A stretch of DNA of 64,000 bases from Marinobacterium_D sp050908845 (lineage in GTDB: Bacteria; Pseudomonadota; Gammaproteobacteria; Pseudomonadales; Balneatricaceae). The stretch spans positions 3,906,001 to 3,970,000 of the forward strand of contig NZ_CP194171.1 of the NCBI RefSeq assembly GCF_050908845.1. Direction: 5' to 3'. Shown in pieces: positions 42,464-50,040 of this stretch (the stretch's first letter is position 1; every line of letters starts with the position of its first letter). The notes under the pieces are model-generated. The model had not been told where the DNA came from. It worked only from the letters and a program-made list of their open reading frames with translations, and did no database searches. The translations under genes were made by a program, and so were the position numbers.

Positions 42464-42482
42464 AAATTGGTATTACCAATTT
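42464..42482. promoter_or_regulatory. PdhR/LldR-type operator
   Basis: Perfect 19-bp palindrome AAATTGGTA-T-TACCAATTT. It matches the ATTGGTnnnACCAAT type bound by E. coli PdhR. It lies between divergent pdhR and the lactate-dehydrogenase-like gene, just downstream of the rightward start, the place for a repressor. Confidence 0.85.
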
Positions 42483-42581
42483 TTCAAGTTGTCCGCCAGC
42501 CCTATCATCCCTATAAAAAATCGCCCTTGGGGAAATGCATCCCCCACAGGGGCAAGACCTGTAAAAGAGGTACCCGACCCC

Positions 42582-45425
42582 ATGCGTGCAGAATACCGGG
42601 AGTTTCTCTCAACCCTAGAGCAGTTCATCCCCGCCGAGCGCCTCGTGACCGACCCACTGAGGACACTGGCCTACGGTACTGACGCCAGCTTCTACCGGCT
42701 GATTCCCCGCATTGTGGTCAAGGCGGAAAGCGAGTGCGAAGTAGCACGCATCGTCACCGCCGCCCGGCAACACGAGATCGCCCTGACATTCCGCGCAGCG
42801 GGCACAAGCCTGTCGGGCCAGGCAATAACCGATTCGGTGCTGCTGGTGCTTGGGGATGGCTGGAACAGTCATGAAATTCTGGATGACGCCCGACGCATTC
42901 GACTGCAACCCGGCGTTATCGGCGCCCAGGCCAACCAGTACCTGGCACCCTATGGACGCAAGATCGGCCCGGATCCGGCTTCGATCAATGCCGCCAAGAT
43001 AGGCGGAATCGCCGCTAACAATGCCAGCGGCATGTGCTGTGGTACCGCGCATAACAGTTATCGCACGCTCGACTCCATGCGCCTGATTCTAGCCGATGGC
43101 ACAGTGCTGGATACTGCCGACCCGCAGAGCATCGACGCATTTAAAGAGAGTCATCACGCCTTGCTCGATGCGCTGGAGTCCCTCGCCAAGCTGACGCGTA
43201 CCAACGAGCCCCTGGCGCAACGGATCGCGCACAAGTACCGGCTGAAAAACACCACCGGCTACGCGCTCAATGCGCTGATCGATTACGAAGATCCCATCGA
43301 CATTCTTCAGCACTTGATGATCGGCTCTGAGGGTACGCTCGGCTTCATCTCGGAAATTGTCTACCGCACCGTCCCGGATCACCCACACAAGGCTTCGGCA
43401 CTGGTGTTTTTCGATCAGCTGCAGACCTCCTGCGAGGCCGTCGCCAGGGTCAAGTCCACACCGGTCGATGCCGTCGAGCTGATCGACAGGGCCGGCCTTC
43501 GCTCTATCGAAACCAAAGCGGGGATGCCCGCCTTTATAAAGGAGCTGCCGGACAGCGCCGCCGCCCTGCTGATCGAAACCCGAGCCGCTGACGAGCATAC
43601 GCTTTCGCAACAGATCAGCGAGATCTCAGCGGCCATCAGTGAGTTACCCACGACTCGACCGGTCGAGTTCTCAACAGATCCTGCACTGTGCGCGCAATAC
43701 TGGGCCATTCGCAAGGGGCTCTTCCCGGCGGTTGGCGCAGTTCGAACGACCGGCACCACGGTAATTATCGAGGATATAGCGGTGCCGGTTCCGCAGCTCG
43801 CCGAAGCGGTGGCCGAACTGCACAAGCTGTTCGAGCACTGGGGTTACACGGAAGCGATCATTTTTGGACATGCACTTGAGGGCAACCTTCATTTCGTCTT
43901 CACCCAGGCATTTGATACCCGGGAGGCGATCGAGCGCTACTCGGGGCTGATGGACGATGTATCCAACCTGGTTACGGGACGGTACGACGGCTCTCTGAAA
44001 GCAGAGCACGGCACCGGCCGCAATATGGCGCCCTACGTGGAGCTTGAATGGGGTACAGATGCCTACGAGCTGATGTGGGAGTTGAAGCGCCTGCTCGATC
44101 CACAGGAGATACTTAACCCGGGAGTCATCCTGAACTCTGATCCACAGATCCATCTCAGCAACCTCAAACCTATGCCGGCAGCCGATCAACGCATTGATAC
44201 CTGCATAGAATGCGGCTTCTGTGAGCCGACCTGCCCCTCCCGTGCACTGACCACCACACCGCGCCAGCGTATTGCGATCTGGCGCGAGATCGCGCGACTG
44301 GAAGCCAGTGGAGAGGACCCGAAAAGACTCGAAGCTCTGCGCAGAGACTACGCCTACCATGGCGAGGAAACCTGTGCCGGCTGCGGTTTATGCTCCATCG
44401 CCTGTCCCGTTGGTATCAATACCGGCGATCTGACACGGGCGATCCGTCACGAACGCAACCAAGGTAAAGAAGGCAGCGCGAACTGGATCGCCAACCACTT
44501 CAGCGGCGTCAGCCAGGCCGGGCGTATTGCACTGAAAAGTGCCGATGCGTTGCACGGGCTTATTGGCACCGACAATATGCAGCGCCTGACCAACGCGGCA
44601 CGCAGGGTATCGGGCAACAGAGTCCAAAAATGGCTGCCAACCATGCCCACAGCAGCCTCCAGACCCAGGCAACGCAAACCGGAGGTGACCAGCCAGCGGG
44701 AAAAAGTCGTCTACCTGCCCAGCTGCGCCAGCCGCGTGATGGGGCCGCAACGTGACACCGAGCTGCAATCCAGCTTGATGGAGGTGACAGAGGCACTGCT
44801 TTCCAAGGCCGGCTTCGAGGTGCTTTACCCGCAAAACCTGGACGCACTCTGTTGCGGTATGCCGTTCCAGTCCAAGGGCCTGTTTGATACGGCCGACAGA
44901 AAATCTGCAGAGCTGAACCGGGAGTTGCTGCATATCACGGAAAATGGCCGCATCCCGGTCTATTCTGATACCAGTCCATGCAGTCTGAGACTCGGTGACC
45001 AGCTTGACCCCGCCCTGCAGCTTTTCGATAGCATCGACTTTATCGATCAGTTTCTGCTGGAACGGCTCAGGATTACACCGACCGACGAGGAAATTGCCCT
45101 GCATATCACCTGCAGTGCAACCCGTATGGGGCAGGCAGAAAAACTTAAGCGGATCGCCTCGCGCCTGGCGCGAAACGTGGTGATCCCGGAAGGGATCGGC
45201 TGTTGCGGTTTTGCCGGCGATAAAGGCTTCAGCACGCCGGAACTCAACGCCAATGCCCTGCGAACACTTAAAGAGCAGGTCGATCACTGCAGCGGTGGCT
45301 ACTCCAGCAGCCGAACCTGCGAGATCGGCCTCAGCCAACACAGCGGGATCGAGTACCGATCCCTCGTGTACCTGCTGGAACAGTGTGCCGAATACAACCC
45401 AACAGAGGACCGGGCTGCGCGCTGA
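42582..45425 (+). CDS. FAD and iron-sulfur D-lactate-dehydrogenase-like oxidoreductase
   Basis: 947 residues from the ATG at 42582; an upstream in-frame GTG is rejected because it precedes the operator. The N-terminal half is a PCMH-type FAD domain (RAAGTSLSGQAITDSVLLVL; KIGGIAANNASGMCCGT; MIGSEGTLGFISE) with an FAD-oxidase C-terminal domain ending KAEHGTGRNMAP. Two 4Fe-4S sites follow, Cys541/544/547/551 and Cys598/601/604/608. The C-terminus has two CCG-type modules (DALCCGMPFQSKG; GCCGFAGDKGF). This architecture is that of quinone-linked D-lactate dehydrogenases of the Pseudomonas Dld type and of YdiJ/GlcD-like enzymes such as D-2-hydroxyglutarate dehydrogenase. The PdhR/LldR-type operator favours lactate. 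Confidence 0.85.
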   Translation: MRAEYREFLSTLEQFIPAERLVTDPLRTLAYGTDASFYRLIPRIVVKAESECEVARIVTAARQHEIALTFRAAGTSLSGQAITDSVLLVLGDGWNSHEILDDARRIRLQPGVIGAQANQYLAPYGRKIGPDPASINAAKIGGIAANNASGMCCGTAHNSYRTLDSMRLILADGTVLDTADPQSIDAFKESHHALLDALESLAKLTRTNEPLAQRIAHKYRLKNTTGYALNALIDYEDPIDILQHLMIGSEGTLGFISEIVYRTVPDHPHKASALVFFDQLQTSCEAVARVKSTPVDAVELIDRAGLRSIETKAGMPAFIKELPDSAAALLIETRAADEHTLSQQISEISAAISELPTTRPVEFSTDPALCAQYWAIRKGLFPAVGAVRTTGTTVIIEDIAVPVPQLAEAVAELHKLFEHWGYTEAIIFGHALEGNLHFVFTQAFDTREAIERYSGLMDDVSNLVTGRYDGSLKAEHGTGRNMAPYVELEWGTDAYELMWELKRLLDPQEILNPGVILNSDPQIHLSNLKPMPAADQRIDTCIECGFCEPTCPSRALTTTPRQRIAIWREIARLEASGEDPKRLEALRRDYAYHGEETCAGCGLCSIACPVGINTGDLTRAIRHERNQGKEGSANWIANHFSGVSQAGRIALKSADALHGLIGTDNMQRLTNAARRVSGNRVQKWLPTMPTAASRPRQRKPEVTSQREKVVYLPSCASRVMGPQRDTELQSSLMEVTEALLSKAGFEVLYPQNLDALCCGMPFQSKGLFDTADRKSAELNRELLHITENGRIPVYSDTSPCSLRLGDQLDPALQLFDSIDFIDQFLLERLRITPTDEEIALHITCSATRMGQAEKLKRIASRLARNVVIPEGIGCCGFAGDKGFSTPELNANALRTLKEQVDHCSGGYSSSRTCEIGLSQHSGIEYRSLVYLLEQCAEYNPTEDRAAR

Positions 45426-45457
45426 TCGACAGCTTAAAGCCGGTTAAGGAGAACGCC

Positions 45458-45946
45458 ATGTCACTACCGCAGATCAAGACCATCCTGTACACCACATCAC
45501 TCGGTGAGCACACCCGTCCGGTATTCCGGCAAGCGGTGAATCTCGCCAACCAGTTCCAGGCACATCTGCTGATGCTGCATGTGGTTGAGCCCGTTGGCGA
45601 AATGGGGCGTGCACTTATCCACACCTACCTGCCCGAGGATGTGATCACGAAAATGCACGATGAGGGGATCGATCGGGTTCTGGGCCAGATGAAAGAAAGG
45701 CTGGAAAAATACCGTGACGAAGAACTCAAGGAACTCGACCACGATATCGCCTTTGATGTAGAGCCGGTGATCGCCGAAGGCCAGCATGCCGATACCATTC
45801 TGTCACAGGCTGCCAAGCTCAATGCAGACATCATTGTAATGGGGCAGGAGAACACCTTCGGCCACCACAGCGCCACTACACATCAAGTGGTAAGACGCGC
45901 TAAGATCCCTGTCTTTGTCGTGCCTACCGGCAAAGAATACCTGTAA
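45458..45946 (+). CDS. Universal stress protein (UspA family)
   Basis: 162 residues from the ATG at 45458 (TAAGGAGAACGCC upstream). One Usp domain: TILYTTSLGEHTRPVFRQAV at the N-terminus and the ATP-site-like IIVMGQENTFGHH near the C-terminus (normally GxRGxxG-like; here less canonical, so ATP binding is uncertain). 32 bases after the lactate-dehydrogenase-like gene, probably in the same transcript, and followed by a terminator. Confidence 0.9.
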   Translation: MSLPQIKTILYTTSLGEHTRPVFRQAVNLANQFQAHLLMLHVVEPVGEMGRALIHTYLPEDVITKMHDEGIDRVLGQMKERLEKYRDEELKELDHDIAFDVEPVIAEGQHADTILSQAAKLNADIIVMGQENTFGHHSATTHQVVRRAKIPVFVVPTGKEYL

Positions 45947-45958
45947 TTTTTCGACGCC

Positions 45959-45993
45959 TGCCGGGACGCCTTCAGGTGTCCCGGCACCGTTTT
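45959..45993 (+). terminator. Terminator after the universal stress protein gene
   Basis: A 12-bp stem TGCCGGGACGCC / GGTGTCCCGGCA (one G-T pair) with a TTCA loop, then CCG and TTTT. Confidence 0.85.
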
Positions 45994-46030
45994 AACTCCA
46001 TTTCACGGCGCCCGAACTTAAGGACCTAGG

Positions 46031-46924
46031 ATGGACGCCACCGTATCAGTTCTGCTCGAACGTATTTTTCAGACTGTCTTCCCGCTCGTAGCCATCGTGG
46101 GCCTTGGCTATTTATGTGCCCGCCGGACTCACACCGATATGTCTGTCGCGAACCGCCTGAATATCGACCTGTTCGCACCGGCACTGATTTTTTCCGTCAT
46201 GTCAGCAAAATCCTTTGACCCGATCGCGCATCAGAACCTGGCGCTGGCAGGACTAATGGTGGTCCTTGCCTCCGGGTTACTTGTCTGGCCACTCTGTCGT
46301 TTTATCGGCGTGTCACCGAAAACCCTGGTCCCGCCGGTGATGTTCAACAATAGCGGTAACCTGGGCCTGCCGCTGATCGTGCTGGCTTTCGGTGAAGAGG
46401 CGCTGGCCGCTGCCGTTGTACTGTTCGTGGTGGAAAACCTGCTCCATTTCACGGTGGGCATGTTTATTCTCGATAGCCGGACCAACCCGCTGAAACTGGT
46501 GCGCAACCCGATGATTGTGGCAACGGTGGCCGGCCTGGCCTGGAGCCTGTTCAACCTTCCGCTTCCCCAGGCAATCAAAACACCCATCGACATGCTGGGG
46601 CAGATTGCGATTCCGCTGATGCTCTTTGCGCTGGGTGTGCGGATGACCAGTATCGATTTCTCCAACTGGAAAACGGGACTCTGGGGAGCGGTACTGACGC
46701 CATTGAGCGGTATTATCGTGGCGATTCCCACCATTTGGCTGCTGGGGCTGGAAGGCCGGGATGCAGCCTTTCTTATCCTCTTCGGCGCCCTGCCCCCTGC
46801 GGTACTGAACTATATGGTCTCCGAACGTTACAACCAGGAGCCACACCAGGTCGCCTCCATCGTACTGATCGGCAATGTCGCCAGCCTTGTGGTGATTCCG
46901 TTGACACTGGCATTCATTCTGTAA
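46031..46924 (+). CDS. AEC (auxin efflux carrier) family transporter
   Basis: 297 residues with about ten membrane segments, full length for the family. N-terminal VFPLVAIVGLGYLCARR, LIFSVMSAKSF, the central MFNNSGNLGLPLIVLAFGEEAL and C-terminal LPPAVLNYMVSERYN are family features. Bacterial members include malonate and other carboxylate carriers; the substrate cannot be read from the sequence. Proximity to the lactate gene makes a carboxylate plausible, but a terminator separates them. Confidence 0.9.
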   Translation: MDATVSVLLERIFQTVFPLVAIVGLGYLCARRTHTDMSVANRLNIDLFAPALIFSVMSAKSFDPIAHQNLALAGLMVVLASGLLVWPLCRFIGVSPKTLVPPVMFNNSGNLGLPLIVLAFGEEALAAAVVLFVVENLLHFTVGMFILDSRTNPLKLVRNPMIVATVAGLAWSLFNLPLPQAIKTPIDMLGQIAIPLMLFALGVRMTSIDFSNWKTGLWGAVLTPLSGIIVAIPTIWLLGLEGRDAAFLILFGALPPAVLNYMVSERYNQEPHQVASIVLIGNVASLVVIPLTLAFIL

Positions 46925-46927
46925 ACG

Positions 46928-46953
46928 CAAAAAAGCCGGCCCAGAGGCCGGCT
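46928..46953 (-). terminator. Terminator after the ComEA-like gene
   Basis: On the minus strand the stem AGCCGGC / GCCGGCT with a 6-base loop is followed by six T. It lies 24 bases past the stop of the ComEA-like gene and converges with the AEC transporter gene. Confidence 0.88.
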
Positions 46954-46977
46954 CAATGACTCGCTCAGTTCACTCAG

Positions 46978-47253
46978 TTATTGCGGCGCAACCGCCTCAA
47001 GCTGGATCTGATCGCGGTTTTTATCCACGGTGGCCGGCCCAATGCCACTGACCTCCGCCAGCTGATCGACACTGGTGAACGGACCAAACTGGTCACGATA
47101 CGCCACGATCGCTGCCGCTTTCGAGGGACCAACACCATTAAGTGCGGCGGCAATCTGCTCGGCAGACGCTGTATTGATATCCACGGGAGCGGCAATAGCG
47201 AACGGGGAAGCGATAGACAGCGCCAAACCAAACGCCTTAACGAAATTACGCAT
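46978..47253 (-). CDS. ComEA-like helix-hairpin-helix DNA-binding protein
   Basis: 91 residues: a signal peptide 1-21 (cut likely after AIA) and a single double helix-hairpin-helix module (PVDINTASAEQIAAALNGVG; FGPFTSVDQLAEVSGIGP). The short exported form is common in gammaproteobacteria and is thought to bind DNA in the periplasm, as ComEA does in natural transformation; it lacks the N-terminal membrane/SLBB part of the Bacillus protein. Monocistronic, with its own promoter and terminator. Confidence 0.92.
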   Translation of the reverse strand: MRNFVKAFGLALSIASPFAIAAPVDINTASAEQIAAALNGVGPSKAAAIVAYRDQFGPFTSVDQLAEVSGIGPATVDKNRDQIQLEAVAPQ

Positions 47254-47301
47254 GGGAAAATTCCTTTTTTCAGTGCATGTATCGGCAACGTGACGTCACC
47301 G

Positions 47302-47352
47302 GCAGGTCGTCCTGACCTGCTTCCACTATATCGCCCCAAAACACGAATTCAA
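47302..47352 (-). promoter_or_regulatory. Promoter and inverted repeat of the ComEA-like gene
   Basis: On the minus strand: -35 TTGAAT (47347-47352), 16-bp spacer, -10 TATAGT (47325-47330). A perfect 7-bp inverted repeat GCAGGTC / GACCTGC (arms 47302-47308 and 47314-47320, 5-base gap) covers the predicted start near 47318. It could be an operator or a 5' hairpin on the mRNA. Confidence 0.65.
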
Positions 47353-47424
47353 CAACACAGCGCAAAATTCAGTCGATGTCGGGCTTGGTTTCGACCAGGC
47401 TCCCCAAACCCGAGCGCCGCTAAA

Positions 47425-48138
47425 TCAAGCCTGCTGCGCCGCATCCACTTCGGCGAGAATCTCTTCGACGGCCCGTGACGGATCCGCCGCCTGGGTAATC
47501 GGCCGGCCGACTACCAGGTAGCTGGCTCCGGCCCGAACGGCATCAGCAGGTGTCAGAATACGGCGCTGATCGCCGGCACTGGCAGTAGCCGGCCGGATGC
47601 CCGGCGTCACCAGATCAAACTCACCCGCAATTTCACGGCGCAGCATCTCGGCTTCCTGCGCCGAGCAGACGACACCATCGAGACCGCAGTCATGGGTCAG
47701 TCCTGCCAGGCGACGCACCTGTTCCATCGGCTCCAGATCCAGGCCGATCTCGGCAAGATCGCTACGCTCCATACTGGTCAATACGGTCACTGCGATTAAC
47801 TTGGTATCCCCGGAAACCTGTTCCAGCTCTTCCCGCGCGGCGGTCATCATTCTGCGCCCGCCACTGGCATGGACATTAACCATCCAGACGCCCAGCTCTG
47901 CTGCCGCACGCACCGCCTTGGCGACCGTGTTGGGGATATCATGAAACTTGAGATCCAGGAACAGATCGAAGCCCTGCGCCTGGAGCGCCTCGACAACGGC
48001 CGGACCCGAGCGGGTAAAAAGCTCCTTACCCACCTTTACCCGGCACTTGGACGGATCCAGCCTGGCGGCCATATCCAGCGCCGCTGCCTGTTCCGGATAA
48101 TCCAGTGCAACAATGACCGGCTTTTCTATTTTCTTCAT
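47425..48138 (-). CDS. pyrF: PyrF, orotidine-5'-phosphate decarboxylase
   Basis: Last step of UMP synthesis. 237 residues from the ATG at 48138 (GGAAACG upstream; a TTG at 48147 is unlikely). Active-site LDLKFHDIPNTV with the Asp-Lys-Asp array, and phosphate-binding TPGIRPA and VVGRPITQA are present. 15 bases after lapB. Confidence 0.97.
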   Translation of the reverse strand: MKKIEKPVIVALDYPEQAAALDMAARLDPSKCRVKVGKELFTRSGPAVVEALQAQGFDLFLDLKFHDIPNTVAKAVRAAAELGVWMVNVHASGGRRMMTAAREELEQVSGDTKLIAVTVLTSMERSDLAEIGLDLEPMEQVRRLAGLTHDCGLDGVVCSAQEAEMLRREIAGEFDLVTPGIRPATASAGDQRRILTPADAVRAGASYLVVGRPITQAADPSRAVEEILAEVDAAQQA

Positions 48139-48153
48139 CGTTTCCAAACCTGT

Positions 48154-49350
48154 TTATTCGCCTTCCAGCCCCTGTATGGGCCTTGTACTGTCCCACTGAC
48201 GACAGGAAGGGCAGTGCCAATGGAGCGTACGCCCGGCAAAGCCGCAATGACCGCATCGATAGACGGGCTTGCTCAGTTCCAGCTGACCGGTAAGCCCGCG
48301 CAGTATGGAGAGACTCTCCCGCGCACTGCTGGCGCCGTATTCGAGGTGCAGATCTATCAGCCGGTTAAAGCCGCGTATCGACGGGCGGCTTTTCAGTTCA
48401 TCGGTAATGAATTGCCCGGCTGCCATTACACCGTCACGCTCTTGCAGCAGTTCTGCCCTGGCCAGCAACACCGTCGTTGACGGCGCGTGAACCATACACT
48501 CTTCAAGGTAGCTTTCAAACTGCGTAAGCCGATTCAGCTCCCGATAGCAGCGCTGCAGGTCAGCAATCGTTTCCGATACGAACAGCGGGTCCTGCTCGCG
48601 CACGGCTCGCAACGCAGTTATCGCCACCTGCCACTGACCACGCTCCATCGCCATCCGGGCCTGGAGCAGGTTGGCCCGCACTGCGTCAGCGTTAAATCTG
48701 AGCGCCTCGGCAAGGCAGGTCTGGACCTCTTTCCAACGCTTTCGCGCCAGGCTGTTTTCGGCCAGTTCACAGCAATATTGCGCCAGCTCGCGACCGATAC
48801 GCTGCTGCCCTTCCGCCTCCAGCTGCCGCCCCATGCGCAGGGCATCACTCCACTCCCCCTCTTTTTCATAGAGTTTGACCAGCAGTTCGAGAGCGCTGGT
48901 TTTCATCTCCGGAGAAGGGTTTTCGCGGATTATATCGTGGAGCAGATTTTCAGCGCGATCGAGCAGTCCGATCGCCTCGTAGTCACGGGCGAGCGCCATC
49001 TGGATTCGGATAAAGTCTGCATGCTCAAGCCCGGGGCGGGCCAGCAGTGTCTGATGCACCCTGATAGCACGATCGACGTCACCCTTGCGGCGCAGTAACC
49101 GGGCGATCGCCAGATGCGCGGGGATGGTATCTGAATTTATCTCAAGAGCGCGGACAAAGCTTTCGATCGCCTCATCCGTGCGATCGCTCATCAGGTAGTT
49201 CAGCCCCTGGAAATACTCCCGGCTCAGACCTGATGCCTGATTATCCGCCGGGGAGGCTCTGTGTCCCAAGAGAGGCCAGCCGCGCCCGAGCGACCAACCT
49301 ATCGCTATCGCGACAACCAGCAGAAGCAGGAGCAGTGGATCAAAGGGCAT
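48154..49350 (-). CDS. lapB: LapB (YciM), lipopolysaccharide assembly regulator
   Basis: 398 residues: an N-terminal membrane anchor (LLLLLLVVAIAIGWSLG), a long series of TPR repeats facing the cytoplasm (residues about 45-350), and a C-terminal rubredoxin-like zinc site with CGHCG and CPSC. In E. coli LapB works with FtsH to control LpxC turnover. Ends 1 base after lapA stop. Note that lpxC is also in this window, 44 kb away. Confidence 0.96.
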   Translation of the reverse strand: MPFDPLLLLLLVVAIAIGWSLGRGWPLLGHRASPADNQASGLSREYFQGLNYLMSDRTDEAIESFVRALEINSDTIPAHLAIARLLRRKGDVDRAIRVHQTLLARPGLEHADFIRIQMALARDYEAIGLLDRAENLLHDIIRENPSPEMKTSALELLVKLYEKEGEWSDALRMGRQLEAEGQQRIGRELAQYCCELAENSLARKRWKEVQTCLAEALRFNADAVRANLLQARMAMERGQWQVAITALRAVREQDPLFVSETIADLQRCYRELNRLTQFESYLEECMVHAPSTTVLLARAELLQERDGVMAAGQFITDELKSRPSIRGFNRLIDLHLEYGASSARESLSILRGLTGQLELSKPVYRCGHCGFAGRTLHWHCPSCRQWDSTRPIQGLEGE

Positions 49351-49351
49351 T

Positions 49352-49657
49352 TCAGGCTGAGTCTTTCAGCGCCATGGCGCGAAGCCGGTCTATCTCTTCT
49401 CTACTGTGGGTCACTTTGCGTTGCGCACGGCTCAAGCGCGTCTTGAGCGCCATGATGGTCAGACTGCTTAACAACACACCGCAGAACCCGCCAGCCACAA
49501 AGGCAAGAATAAGCCAGAGGGAAAGGGTCGCTTCCGGCAACGTGAAGAACACCAGGTCTATGGTTACCGGCTCGGTGTTATGTACGGTAAACAGTATACC
49601 CACGGCAAGTATCGCTAAACCGATCACCGCGGCTACCAGGGTTTTAATCCAGTTCAC
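49352..49657 (-). CDS. lapA: LapA (YciS), DUF1049 inner-membrane protein
   Basis: 101 residues from a GTG at 49657 (AGAGG 7 bases upstream). Two membrane segments, TLVAAVIGLAILAVGILFTV and LWLILAFVAGGFCGVLL, separated by HNTEPVTIDLVFF, then a basic cytoplasmic helix. Partner of LapB in a two-gene unit, as in E. coli. Confidence 0.94.
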   Translation of the reverse strand: MNWIKTLVAAVIGLAILAVGILFTVHNTEPVTIDLVFFTLPEATLSLWLILAFVAGGFCGVLLSSLTIMALKTRLSRAQRKVTHSREEIDRLRAMALKDSA

Positions 49658-49677
49658 AAAAAGACCTCTAGCTTGCC

Positions 49678-49974
49678 TCAGGAATCGTCCTGAAGGCTAT
49701 CGTTGACCTGATCGCGGAGTTCCTTGCCAGGTTTGAAGTGGGGTACGTACTTTTCAGGTAAGGGGACCGATTCACCGGTCTTGGGGTTACGTCCAATACG
49801 CGGCGCCCGGTAATGCAGCGAGAAACTGCCAAAGCCTCGTATCTCGATACGATCGCCTTCGGCCAACGCTTCCGTCATATGATCCAGCATGGTCTTAACC
49901 GCCAGCTCGACATCCTTAACCGATAACTGAGGATGAGCATCTATCAGGTGCTCAATCAATTCCGACTTTGTCAT
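49678..49974 (-). CDS. ihfB: IHF beta subunit
   Basis: 98 residues. Nucleoid protein that bends DNA as a heterodimer with IhfA. Family motifs MTKSELIEHL, RIEIRGFGSFSLHYRAPRIG and RNPKTGESV are intact, including the proline-tipped arm. Downstream of rpsA with a 66-base gap, the usual position. Confidence 0.98.
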   Translation of the reverse strand: MTKSELIEHLIDAHPQLSVKDVELAVKTMLDHMTEALAEGDRIEIRGFGSFSLHYRAPRIGRNPKTGESVPLPEKYVPHFKPGKELRDQVNDSLQDDS

Positions 49975-50040
49975 ATCAGCTCCTCGCCGAAGTTACGGGG
50001 CCGGGACGCCGACCCCAGGCCGGCTGACCCGAGTGCCCGA

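Noticed and set aside
42459..42581. Upstream GTG start that would lengthen the lactate-dehydrogenase-like protein by 41 residues
   Set aside because: That start precedes the operator and nearly coincides with the predicted transcript start; the added residues are not conserved-looking, and the ATG at 42582 has an AGAGG site.
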